A stretch of 64,000 nucleotides of DNA from Neodiprion pinetum (lineage: Eukaryota > Arthropoda > Insecta > Hymenoptera > Diprionidae). Of this stretch, positions 21,700 through 35,239 are shown one piece after another (positions within the stretch are counted from its first letter, which is position 1; the number at the start of each line of letters is the position of its first letter). Made by a program: the position numbers and the translations under genes. The stretch lies in NCBI RefSeq assembly GCF_021155775.2, contig NC_060236.1, positions 27,976,238-28,040,237 on the forward strand, written 5' to 3'. A model generated the notes under the pieces. It had not been told where the DNA came from. It saw nothing but the letters and a program-made list of their open reading frames with translations, and searched no databases.

Positions 21700-24013
21700 A
21701 ATAAAAATAATAATAATACAATACATACTTTCAAGCTGGAAAGGGTTCAGTTGATTGTTTTTTACAAGCTGTGCTTTTATGATGGATTAGTTTGTTTTGT
21801 TTTTTTTTCTCCTTGGGCGAATAATTCCAATGCTACTACTGATTATAACAATAATAGAAATAATAATAAATTTGAGTAGTTATTAGATGGTAGGTAGATA
21901 GTAATAATAATAATTGGGCTGATTATTATGATGGTAGAATAACTTAAATATTTAAAATTGAAAATTCTAAGTGCAATAAACTGTGCTGTGCTGTTCTGTA
22001 GACGGCTGCGTTTAATATAATTAATGATAGTAATAATGTTAATAATAGCGTGCTCAATAAAATAAAATAAATCAACCTAAGATCAATTCAAATAAAATAT
22101 ACTTCTTTTCAATATCTTTTTGTTAATAATATACATATATACATATCATATACGTATATGTGTGTGTATATATATGTATATAGATATATATGTATATTTA
22201 TATACAGTATTTATTTTTCGATTATCAAATATATCATCGACTAACTACATTGCAGAAGGAGCTACATATGTGTGTGTGTGTATGTATATATATATATGTA
22301 GTGTATTTTTTTCAACTAGCTGCAATATCGCGACCAGATATCAACGCCATTCTTACATTCTTATTTAGACATATAAACCTCACGTTTTTTTCAAATTCTG
22401 CGACGAATTTGTAATGAAATATATGTCACGTAATTATTATTACAATAAAAGTAGAAAAAAAGTATGTTGTTAATAATATTATATAATTGATCAATCACTC
22501 TGGATCAACTTCAAGTTGGCAATACTGTTTGGCTGTCATCTGGCCGCACCAACACTACCGATTTTCCTGCAACTTTTCTAATGCCGAATAAACGATTTCG
22601 TTTTTTCGTTGAAAATCTTAACTGTTAAATATTTAATATCTGACGAATCCGAGTTCATCAGGCAATCGTTAATTAATACATAATGTGTAATTCGATATTT
22701 TCATCTAGTATGCAGGTTTGCCAAGTTCCATATATCATTAAAAAAAAAATCAACTATACATATTTTCACTTTCGTTACGAACAACGATTCGTTATTGCTA
22801 GGCTACTATATGTATAAGCGAATGAGTTTATATGTATTGTGTAGTTTGCGGATATTATACAGCTCAAATCCTTTCTCTTGTGACATTGAACAATCATTAT
22901 TTACATTTAAAGAAAAATATAATTTTACTATTTATTCATTTCGTAGTTGCTTGTTTTCTTTGAGTTTTTTTTTCTTTTCTCATATTGCCCTTCCCTCATC
23001 AATGAAACATCATGCTTTCGACGAGTAATAAAAACTAAATATGCAATGAAGCGATTATAGCGACGTTAGGTAGATACCAATGTCATCTTCCTAGAACAAT
23101 TGAAAATTACAAGGAAACACCAGTGTCCAAGGATTCAAATTTTCCAACTTATTTTGGAATTTTTGCAGAGAATTCAAAAGATAGCGCAAATTCATTCGAA
23201 TAGATAGTTAACGTTGTTGAAAACTGGCCAGGCCACGGCGAGGCATGTAGAATGAAAAAAAAAAAAAAAAAAATTGAATAAAGAAATAAATAAAAGCCAA
23301 TTATAATTTTCAAAATCAGAAACACGATACACTTGAAAAAAGAATCAAAATTTTCTCAACAAACGAATTAACATGAAAGTAAAATAATTTCCGACTTGTT
23401 GTTTTTCTATAGTTATTTCACTTACACCATTTTCAAATAGTTAAAACATTTGAAAACGCAATGATTAGATTATCTGTAAGAGTTGACATTTTTTTACAGG
23501 CAATTTTTAAATATCATAAATAGGCACTGAACTTTTGACAGAACAGCATGAGGATGATTCGCTAGAGTATGAATTCTTGGTTCACAGATATTTCCCAGCA
23601 AATTTCAATTCCACAAAAGATGCCTCACACTTTAACAATAAATAAATAAATAATTACCCTGCACATTAGCTCACATTAGGTTACTTTTTTTTTTCTTCTT
23701 CAATGTCTTTATCAATTTCTCTATCTGTTTATAATTCGTTTCATTTTTATTTTCATTCTTTTGAAATAGCAACATCTGTTACAGAATTTTTTCATAACTC
23801 ATTGAATTCAGCTGTACAATAATAACGCACTTCGCAACGGCTAAATGCAGATCCACGTCTGCTAAAAATATTAATAATGATACGGACACGTCACATTGGG
23901 GGTCCAACTATAAAAAATTGCATTTTACAAATTTAATTCATCTAACTTTGTGGAAAAAAAGTTACTGTGCATATATAGCTTAATTGTAAATATATATATA
24001 CATATATGTATAC

Positions 24014-24044
<31 letters not shown>

Positions 24045-25564
24045 TACATATAGATGCGGATGCATTGTTGTAGTTGTGTCGTATCGTTCACTCAGCGTCG
24101 CAGTTCCTATCCCATACAAGTTATGTATGCACGAGTTGTGTCTGTGTGTGTGTGTATGTCTACATCTCGCTCTCATTTCAACTCGTGGGAAACAAGGCGA
24201 GAACCGCGACCATTGCAGAATCCATCGCATCATCTTTCTTCTGTCACTTGGAAAACCTGCCAATGCATGGATTTTACTCTCTTTTTCTATCCGTTTATCA
24301 CTTTTTTGTCGTAATTTGTTGTTTTTTTTTCCTTATTTTTCTTTTAAATTAGTTTTTATTGATTTATAATTTTACTTTAATTTCATTCGTCTAATATGAA
24401 GTTTGTTTTTTTTTATTTTTTTTTTTCGTTTCTGAATCGTCGTCCCATTTGTACTAGCTTAAAAATTGCTTTATACAGGCGTGAAACAAACAGGCGCGAT
24501 AGTTATGTAGGCCGTTATAAAATACAGATAAAATTGTCCACTGGCTTACATATCGGCGCACGAGACGGATTAAGAATCTAATTGAAAATTGCGGTACATA
24601 AGGGAGATCCGCAGCTTGGTAGTTATTATTAGTTATTACAGCGTCCACTTTCAAAATTCATCGTAACAGTCCAAGAAGAAACAGATTAGATTATCATTTA
24701 AACTCACAGCCAGTCGAGAAAAACAACAAACTAATCTGTTCATAATCGTTTCACAGTTTGGATCACATGCATAATGATTATACACTGCACAATTATTTGT
24801 TCTTGAACTGGAAATAAGTTTTAAACACCTAAATCGAGCTATAAAAATCTAACAAATTCGATAAAACCTTGCCAAACAGATGTCGTGTAGTGTGGTCAAA
24901 AGTGAGGTTAAATTTTATTTGGGTATAATCATGGTCACGTTACTCTTTTTAATATTAAAATATCGACATTGAACAATATCATGGCCGCGATTAAGAATCT
25001 TTTCCATTCTGTTTTGTTTTTTTGTCTATCACAACCCAACTTCCAACCACACAACATGCGATGCGTTGTACATGATGAAATTTATTTTCCTACCCCATTT
25101 GAAAGCAAAGAAAAGAAAATACGCTTGGTCTAAAAAAAAATGAAAAAAAAAAAAAAGAAAAAGGAATCCATGAAACAATGCTTAAAATTTTGTTACAGAT
25201 AGTTTCAGTATGCTAAAAGTAGACTAACGATGGTAAAGAGAAAAAAAAAAAGAAAAAAAGAAAACACAAGCTGTAATCTTTGCCCAAATAAGGAACGTAG
25301 TGTTATAAAACAATTAAAACTATTTATACGGATCGGGTTGTTGACAGAGGCAAAAATGGTATAAAGGCACAGATTTAAGTGTTATGTCTTAAGAAATGGA
25401 ATCCTGTCACGTAACTTCCTGCTATATAAAAGCAAGGAAGGTACACGTCCTATTCTGTTTTTAAAATTTCTTTTTTGTCATTGTTTTTTCGTATTTACCA
25501 TTTCCTTAATAATAATAGCGTTTTGTTTTTTTATACGAATTAAATGCAAAATTGCACATATATA

Positions 25565-25618
<54 letters not shown>

Positions 25619-28146
25619 CGTATATCATATACCACATATGAATAACATTCATTCGTCCAGCACTTAATCTATATCAACCAAGTGGTCTCATATTTCTAAG
25701 AGAGTATATCTTCTAGCCATCGTGGGTTATAAAATAATAACAATAATAATAATAATAATGACAAAAATAATAATAGTAATTAATAATTGATAATCGCGCA
25801 CCACAGAATAACGCGAATTTATCTAAAATCTATCTGCACACAGTGAACAACGTCTATTACATAATTGCTTGAAACGCCTTTTATCGGCGATTATTTATTC
25901 CTTTCTTCATCTCTTGAGCATCTTATAACAGGATAGTAGTAGTAGCAGTATTAGTAGGAGTAGGAGTAGGAGTAGGAGTAGGAGTAGGAGGAATAGGAGG
26001 AGTAGGAGGAGTAGGAGTAGTAGTAGCAGTAGTAGTAATAGTAGTAGAAGTAGTAGGATTAGTATTAGTAACAGTAGTACCAAATCTGTTCGGTCGTGTG
26101 TCTGCGTGTAATTGTGGTTTTTGTTTGCGTGTGTATGTGGGAAGGGATTGCCGACAAATGAGGATGATTTTTCCTCAATTCATCCGTTTCCTGGGTCTCG
26201 GCTATTACACTTCTATGATCTATTTCTATATTTTCTTCAATGCACTCGCGTGCGCTTGGTGGTTGTTTTTAAACTTGACAAAATACGAGTATCGTGTCGG
26301 TTGTCTCTAGGGCTTTCGTTCGATATCCATTCTCTATCGTGTTCTCTTTCTTTTTCTTTTTTTTTCTCGTATTCTCTCTCTCTTTCGCTTTCTCTGTATC
26401 CTTTGCTTTCTTTTTTTCTTTTTCTGTTACTGTCTCTTTCTCTTTCACTTTCACATTTTCTTTCATCTTGGGCACCAGAGACGGAGCCAAGTATTTCGGT
26501 TCAAGTCCTGCAGCAGACAAGATAAATACCGAATAGGTATGCGTTAAAAATTCATTACCAACTGGGTTATTAAACTTTCAGTTTAGAGTTCAGAGATGCA
26601 ACAATGTCTATATAAATCCATTACCCGAACAGTCTATACGCTCGTTCAATGAAAGCGTCTTTGTAATTATAATTAGAAATTTTCTTTTTAATTTTTGCTT
26701 TTCTTTCCTCTTTCTTCATTGTTAATTTGTTATGTATTATCATTCCGGCTTTATTTTATTTCATCTATTTTATACATTTATTATCGTTATTTTTTTCAAT
26801 TAATATTTGTTTTTTTGTTTTCAACTCATTTTGCCGCCAACTTTCGACATTTGCAAGACTTTAGGATTGCAATTAAATCCGCGCAAACGAGAACAGCGAC
26901 CATTTCGTGAAAGCCGGCACCAAATTGGGGTGCCTGTGATGTTTCTCTCTCTCTCTTTCTCTCTCTATCTCATTCATTCGCATCACTCTCTCTCTATTTT
27001 GTTGTCAACACGTACTCGCACACGTTATTCTGTGGCACTCTAATTACCCAAATCGACCTTACTACACCCACCTATGAAGCTAATTTTATAAATACGTATT
27101 ACCTAATGTTCTGTCGGAACGTTAACAACAACGATATTACACTTCTTTTCCTTCGTTTCTATCATTTGTTTGCACTAGAGTCTTTTTACATTTCATTATG
27201 CAATAACGACTAGAAATTTCAGATGCGAAAGAAATTAATGAAATTTTTGAGAAAAAAAATAATTAATAAACAGTTAATCATAACCAGAGAAATAATCAAA
27301 AATAACGCCTCGCTTGTTTTTTTTTTTTTCTTAAATCGACCTGCACGAAAGGGATGCACAATGAGTATGCGAGGTGGCTTATCATTATTATCATTATCGT
27401 TATTAATCATAAGCCCTGCCAAGCAGTGTAATCTTTACATTTTCATTAGACAATTTTCTTTTCTCTATTTTTCACTTCTCCATTTTTCACTCTGTAATTT
27501 TCATAACTATCAATTGAGGCGATATACACATATTGCAAATAGATTCGTATATATAAAAGTTTAAGTAGACGAATCTTTTTGTATCAGCTTTGCATGGGGA
27601 ATTGATATTTGTGCCAATGTGACCGCACGTAAAGAGCTTCTCGAGTCAGCTGAGCTCAGTCCCCTCTTTGCGTCACTGAAGCGCGACGCTTGATTCTTTG
27701 AAAATGCCCGGTATAAATCGAAATCGAAAGCTCGATACGTAACGAAAATCGTGATATCTTTATACAGGAGGATAGAGGGGGCGGGATGATAGAAAACGAG
27801 AGCAGAAATTTGCAAAGGGGGTATAGGGAGGAAAGGAGGACACACACGCGTACGTGTACGATATAATAATAATAATAATAATAATAATAACGATGACAAT
27901 AACAACAACAACAATAATATAGTATAGCGTAAGACTATATTAAACATATAGATAATAACAATAATATTAATAATAATAATAATAATAATACTGCTGACGA
28001 ATCGTCTCGCAGATTAATATTATTCATCATTATCGAACAGTTGCAAAATAGGTATGTATTATACATAAATATCGTAAACGTCAAAAGAAATTGGATAAAT
28101 TATTTTTAAGTATACAGTTGTCAATCAAAATTAAATGGGTAAGTGG

Positions 28147-28192
<46 letters not shown>

Positions 28193-31100
28193 GAGTAAGT
28201 GAGTGAGCAGGGTGGCCACAAATTTTGAGGAAAAAAATACCACGACATTTCCAGGTTTTCCAGGACCTAAAACCTAGTTTTCCCTAACATTTTCGCAGTT
28301 CTAGTAAGTTACTAAAACTAAAATCGTTCAGCTTGTTGATTCTATATTTGGTTCAAATTCAATTCGAATTGAAGAAAAATATAGTTTACAAAAGTCAATC
28401 TAAACCAATTTGTTTTTTCGACGAAACAAAGTAAACTTGTCACCTTAAAAAAATAATTTCTAATTCCCACGATAGAAAAGACTGACACGTTTTCAGTTTT
28501 TCCATGACCAATTCGAAAATCCCCTGACATTTCCAGGTTTACCAGATTTTTCCGGGTGTGTGGCCACCCTGGTGAGTGAGTAAATAAGTAGAAAAAGTAA
28601 AACTGGAGAGGCATATTTATACGCATATGCATTTACATATGTACGTATATTCGTAGGCGTAAAAGAAAGAAACAAAAAAGTAAAATCAAATAGAAAATAA
28701 AATAAAATGCACGAGCTATGATGTTTAATAGCTTTCACTGATAATGGTCGCTGCTGGCTCATCAAAATTAATAATAATAATTATTCAATAACGTAGTAAC
28801 GGTATGCACCTAAATTATTATTTGCATTTTCATGTTTTTTTTTTTTTTTTCCAATTGCTATAGTAATCTGTTTATCAACAGATTATATAAACGTATGCAT
28901 GTTCAACGCATTGCGGTATAAACGACTGCCAGAACTACATAGTCATTGTGCATCCCTAAAACAGGAATATCATCTGGCATGCAAAACAGTATTGTATAAA
29001 TATAAATATATCATATTGACAGAAATTCTTATTCTTCGGTACATAAAACAACATCGCAACTCTCGACGTTGATTAGTATTCAATTCATCAACTACACAAA
29101 CAGGGTATCGACTGTCGAATCGAACAGAGTTAAATTGGGTTTACTCGAATGATATATGAATAAGATATAATCAATAAGAAAAGTAATTTTTACATGAGTT
29201 TCGAAAAATAATACAAAAACCGAGGACCAAGGAAGTGTACGTTTTTTCAAAATTTTCTTTTACTATAAATGAAAAAAGTAATTCTTCGCTGGGCAATGAC
29301 AATTTTTGCAAAATATTATCCAACAAAGTCCGACCGCTTCTTTTACACTTTACGTACTCTGAGTTTTTCTACGATTATTTCAAGGTAGTTTGACACCCTG
29401 ATGCAATGATATACGTATGCGCGTAAAGATACATGCCCTTTTTCAAAAAAAAAAGAAAAAAAGAGAGCACAATTACAAATAGATGCAAAAATTACAAAAG
29501 AAGTAAAAATCATATCAACGGGAATTTTATTTTCAATAGCTATGTGCTTCTGCGTTTTTGAAAACAGGATACATATCCTTGCATCCGGTGGAAAAGCATG
29601 TTCTTTTTTCTTTTAAATAATAAAGTAGAAAGAAAAAACAGAAAAAAAAAAAATAAAATGATAACGACAATTCATTGGAAATACGTAATATTATTGCTAA
29701 GCAATTTCATAATAAGATGGAAACTTACCGTTTTGAGAACCTGGATGATAATTTTGAAAAGAAAGATGGCCTCGCCAGTGGACTGATAGCGTTCGTGTCC
29801 TGTGTATGCGTGTGACCCTGTGAATTGTTGAACCGCTCAAGTTTACTTGAAAAACATTTTTTTTTTTCACAGACAATCAATAACCGTGGCGGAAGGATGA
29901 AAATGAAAAAATTTATCAGAATCATAGCAATCATGTTTGAAGTATATTCAATTTTAATGCACAATTCAGCAAGCCAATAAAACAAAAATTTATGCGCTCT
30001 GAAAGAGTTACAACGGTACGTACAATTACAACGTACAACGACTCTTCCTTCGGCCACGGTATTGAATATCGTCAAACTGACGAGAGTACAATACCTGAGG
30101 GTGATTTCGCTGGGCTCTATTTTGCCCAGAATGGAAGGTGCTGCGGCTTGGAACATTCCTTGGGAATGCTGCTGCAGGTACCAGTCTGCTGCTCGGAGAA
30201 ACGCCAAGGCTGAATAAACGAGAGTTTACAAATATTACCAAATATTATTACCGCAGGTCAAAGAAGTAATTAAACAAAATATAAAACGCGACTTTGGCCG
30301 ATTGCGAACTTATAATATGCCATTTACAAAGTGACGTTGCACCAATGAGGTACATAATATACATATAAATTGCTCTGAAAATATACCAAGTATTTGAATA
30401 ATACATTTTCTAACAAATTATGCAATCAAATTGGTGAGTTGTTCCATTGTAACACGTTCGTCGCGTAATGAAAATAAAAATTACAACACGTTCGACTTGT
30501 GTACACTTATTACTTGGATTTTTTTTTTGTTATTCTATGGTAAATACTTTTCTTTTGTTGTTTCACGTGTTTGTAGAGTGTAGCTATTGAACTTTAAATA
30601 ATGATAATAGGGGAGTATCTGTAATACGGAGTATTAATTATTGCTACTATCTTGCACATGTTTCATAAAAGCAGCTAATTTATATGTATATGCATGTATC
30701 TGTGTGTATATGTATTTTTGGCTGATTTTGTTGTTAAGCAGACAGTTTGAAACGTCATTTTTGCTGTAATGTTATGACGAGTGATAACGATTGAGATAAA
30801 TAATTCTCGAATCCAGATTCAGAATTGCCCACAAATTTGATGTAATTATAAGTGAGAGAATGGGACATCAGAGTGTCGTTCAATATTTGTTATTAAAAAC
30901 TTTTCAAAAATTACTATAAAATGTTCATGTTCAGGGCTTGCGTTCTCTTTGTATGAATATTCTACTTTGCACTATTACCCAAACGATGTTACCCGCATGT
31001 GTAGGATAAGTTTGTAAAGATTTTTGACATTTTAGTGGCAAAAAGCTAAAACTTGATTCACATTCACATTAAAACCTCCTGCAAGCCAACAACTATCGAA

Positions 31101-34100
31101 CAGTATTCTGGAGATATTAGATTTTTTTTTCAGTTCGTTGTAAATAAATATTATTTCTGTACAGAATAATTTTGATAAAATCGTAAGTGTTTTATGATAT
31201 TTTGTGAACGCAGTATTTGTTGGGTGAGTGGATGCAGCACTTGCTGTTATTGCAACAATAATTATAATACTACTAATTAATCCAAAAATTACCCATGCTT
31301 AACGCAGTATTTATTCTACGTGAATTATACATATAATATGAATTTATGAGATGTGCAACGACAAAGATGAATGGACGTGACAAAATTGAAACTGGAAGTG
31401 TTGATTGCAAAAATACAAGAATGAAGAAGAAGAAAGAACGTAAAGCAGAAAATTATGGGGGGAAAAAAAAAACAAAAAACCAAAAAAAAAACATGTACAT
31501 AAAAATAAAATCGTAAAACCAAAAAATGAATCCCAATTAAATTCATGCATAACAATTTTCTTCGTCGAAATAAATAATAACACATAATGTACGAGAAGGA
31601 AAATGGGAAAGAAAAAAAAAAAAATCAAAAACAAGAAGTGATTAATGCGATCGACCAGCAACCGTCCCAGAGATCCTAAACAACGATGTGTCGATTAATA
31701 TTGGCGCCTGGATGGTATTGACCAATTCTTTGCGTATCGTTGAAACCCGTTCATACATTATAATCCTAAAGTAATTCTCCGTCTGCTATTTATCAATCAG
31801 TATATTTTATGTTAGATGTAAAAGGTGTTTCAACCCGGAGAAATAAATTTGTTTTACGGATTCGAAGAGAGTTAGTGGCCCAATAAATAATGAAAAACCT
31901 GAGTTGCAATTAAAAAAAGATAAATTGACGAAGGAAAAAAATAACAGGAAATAAATAAATTAGAAGGAAAAACTTGAGCAAAATGTAAATAATTAGGGAT
32001 ACGTCGGTTGGAGTAGTAGCAAGTCACCTTTAATACCTCGCCCAATTCTCACAATCTGCAAAAGAATAGACAAGAAAAAGAAATTGTACGGTTCAAATAA
32101 AAAGAGACGGCAATAAATCCGTAACGATCATTTTTTATAGGATGACTTGTTCAAGATTATTGTTTCCCCGTTTTAATCAACAAACTTTATAAATAACGCA
32201 TACAATTCTTTTCGTGACTCATTTTATTACCAAAATAAATACTTGCATTGTACGTTTTATCACGTATTCACAGACAAAAAAAAAAATATATATCTATGTA
32301 TCGCTTAACCTGCAGTTTGCAAAATTAGTCTTCGACAAAAGAAATGAAAAGAATAAGATAAAAATTTGATTAAGACCAAAATTAGTTGCGCCAATGATGT
32401 TTGCTTCCAGGGAAAACTTTTTTATCGTGTGTCGTGCGCTCTCTTTTTAATAAATCGTGAAATCTTCGTTTTCTTCCTTTTTTTTTTATCTCTCTCTTGC
32501 AGGTAGCGAGAAACGAGCCAGTTTTATAAGACAAGGTCAAAGGTGGCTACCCTCCTACCGATTTATAATACACGGAATGTTTTGATATTGGTATTGGTCG
32601 CCCTGTACCTCTGCCTAAGAGGGTCAGCAGTAGCGAGTAACGAGTTGTGGGCGTTGCGGGGCTGCGGGTCCAGCAGCGAGTTGTCGCCGGGCTGTACGCC
32701 ACTCGAAGATCGGTGGCCCGCGCTGATGCTTGCAGATTTGGTGTGACCCCTTGCTGGCCTAGTGCCCTCGCCGAGGCTGTGCAAAAACCAGTCAGAAGAC
32801 CCGATATTCCCTGGTTCGTTGGTTTTTTTTTTTTTTGGTTTTTTCATAATTTATTTTTTCCATGAGAAAATAGGGAGAAAGAAGAAAGACGAAGAAGTAA
32901 TAACTGACGGAATTAACACCGATACTAATAGACTCGTCGCGCCTTGTTTTACTTTTTTTTTCATCAAACTTTCATGGCCTTTTTATGCAAACTATATCAA
33001 TAGGGATACAATTTATTTTTACAACAGATAGCGTGTCGCAAGAATTCAAAAATGACACTGCATTTGAAAGGTAAGTTCATTCTACGAAAATAGTATTGAA
33101 AACTCTACGTTATTTAACAAATCGTAAAATATAATAAAATCTTTAAAGCAAGTCTAGAATACTATGAAAGTTTGATAGATTCTTTGATTTCAGACTTGTT
33201 TAAGAGATTTTATGATATCTTACGATTTTTTATATAACGTAGAGTTTTCATTAGATTTTACAAATTTTCAACAACTATCGTCGGAAACTTCGTAAAATTA
33301 AACATTAACGATTTACCTAGAATATCTTCATGTTTTCGAATAATTTCGTATGATTCTTGATAATCTACCCAGAGTAGAATATAACCAAAGTACAGTTTGG
33401 GAGACAGTTATTCTTTTTTTTAATTTGCCATGAGTTATTCTCGTGACGAGCAGCCATTGAGAGAATCTATTAAGAAGGTAAAATAGAGATATATTCTGCA
33501 AAAATCTAATGAGCTCCTTGAACGTAACGACTGAAGACCAAAAATACTACGCGATCCCATCTCCTACATCGTCTGTATGAAAATTTAACAAAATTTGCAA
33601 GTGATCGTCTATGCTTAAAATATAGAGAACATTTTTATCTTTTGAAATTGGCCGACTGATTCAGATGAAAGTTTTTTTACTTTTCATTTTGAATTAGTCT
33701 TTCTGATCGTCGCAAATTCATCACTCCGTAATGAATGACTTATTTTCATTTTGATTTCCGTTTGAACGATGGGATGAGTAATGATGATGCTAGTGAGGTG
33801 CTACCTATACTTAGTTGCTTTTATTTAAACAAGCTTTAGATAACTTGAAACTTGTCGATGTTTTATTTTCCTTACACTCTTTATGATCTACGAGAGGCAA
33901 AAGTAGTCGCAATCATTTTTATTGGTTTTGTAAATTTTCTGCCCTAAGTTTCAAGTGAAGCGGCAGCAGCAGCTAAGTAGGTAGTTCAAAAAATGAATGA
34001 TTGGCAGACAGCACACAGCCAGCATGCTAGAGCAATGCAAGAAACAATAAGAGAGACTGCGGTTGTGGATTTTGTATTAAACATAAAATCGCGCGTTAAC

Positions 34101-35180
34101 GAATATTAATTTCAATTAGAATAGTTTTCTAATGGATTAGTCTACGTGTGAAAACATGTGCTCATCTTCCTATATTTGTCGCTTTGTTAGTTCAAGACAA
34201 AACCAAAAACAAAACATAACATTACTTTCGAATTTCAAACAAACACAGGTATGTTACTTTATGAAACGTCGTTGTTGTCAACGCTAGGAAAACCATAAAC
34301 CAAACAAGATTCAGCGCAGAATTAGATATACAATTTAGATTCTTTCCAAAGATGAAACATTATAAATTTCCTCACACTTTCCTCGAAATTATTTGAATTC
34401 GGAAAATAGCGCTCGAATGAATATCGTAGTCGAAGCCAAATCCAAGTTAGATTTAAAGTTTCCAGCGTTCTTTCCCCAAAAAAAAGACAGGACGTTTGTC
34501 GATTCTTAAACAGTATAGACTAAGTGTAGGGACAGAAACAAAAGTTCAGAAGAAAAAAAAATAAAAATTGTATTTCATAACTAGAAAGAAAACTTTAAAA
34601 ATATCGTCGTCGTACCTGGGAACATCGTTGGTTCTCTCCGTGGAAGAGGAAGATGTCTTAGCTTGATCGTAAGAGATGGTACTGCGTCTTCCAACCGAAC
34701 CTGGCGCTGGAGATGTCAAAGGTCTCCCACTGCCGACGCCGGCGTTCATTGTATTGCTCTTTCCGACTCTCGACTTACCACCAGGACTCGTTCCCACACC
34801 TATAATGAACATTGTCACTGCAACCCCAATTAGATACGGCCCAACACAAAACAAAGCAACGTAACGTAACTTAAAATAAATATAAGTAATGTATATGTAC
34901 AAATGATGAACGTATGAAAGGATAGGGGGTAACCAAATGTAAACCGACAAATGAAGAATTGCGAAGGAAGAGAGAAAAGTTTGAATAAAACGTGGGAAAC
35001 AGATTTGTATGCATTTGTAAGTACAGTTGAAGATAATAAAAAAATTAAAAAAATAATAGTAAATAAATAGATACAATAAAAATTCACCACGCACCAAGCA
35101 ATAGTGTAAATGTGTACAGAAAATAAACATTTAGGATGATAGTTTACGTAGTATATTAATTACTGTAAGAAATGATTGTA

Positions 35181-35239
<59 letters not shown>

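Larger units (their letters stand above)
18401..29728. other. par-1: par-1 intron 13 (11.3 kb)
   Basis: A very large AT-rich intron dense in simple repeats, with no exon I can support. It holds poly(A)/poly(T) runs (for example 21485-21504, 23258-23272, 28838-28852), several microsatellites listed separately, and a 364-bp TIR element at 28208-28571. Because exon 13 ends with two bases and exon 14 begins with one, no intervening exon is needed. Confidence 0.8.

Noticed and set aside
26269..26520. Lys/Glu-rich - strand frame with an acceptor-like TGCTGCAG
   Set aside because: It is a translation of a CTTT/CTCT simple repeat, and its phase after par-1 exon 13 would meet TGA within two codons.
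27561..27947. - strand frame ending IKRRASVTQRGD or, in another frame, a Ser-rich tail, considered as an alternative par-1 C-terminus
   Set aside because: No pyrimidine tract at the acceptor, partly microsatellite-derived, no similarity to MARK proteins.
32543..32746. + strand frame with a signal-peptide-like start (LILVLVALYLCLRGSAVAS)
   Set aside because: It lies antisense to the par-1 cassette exon, has no ATG (GTG only) and is explained by the Gly/Ser/Arg codons of the opposite strand.
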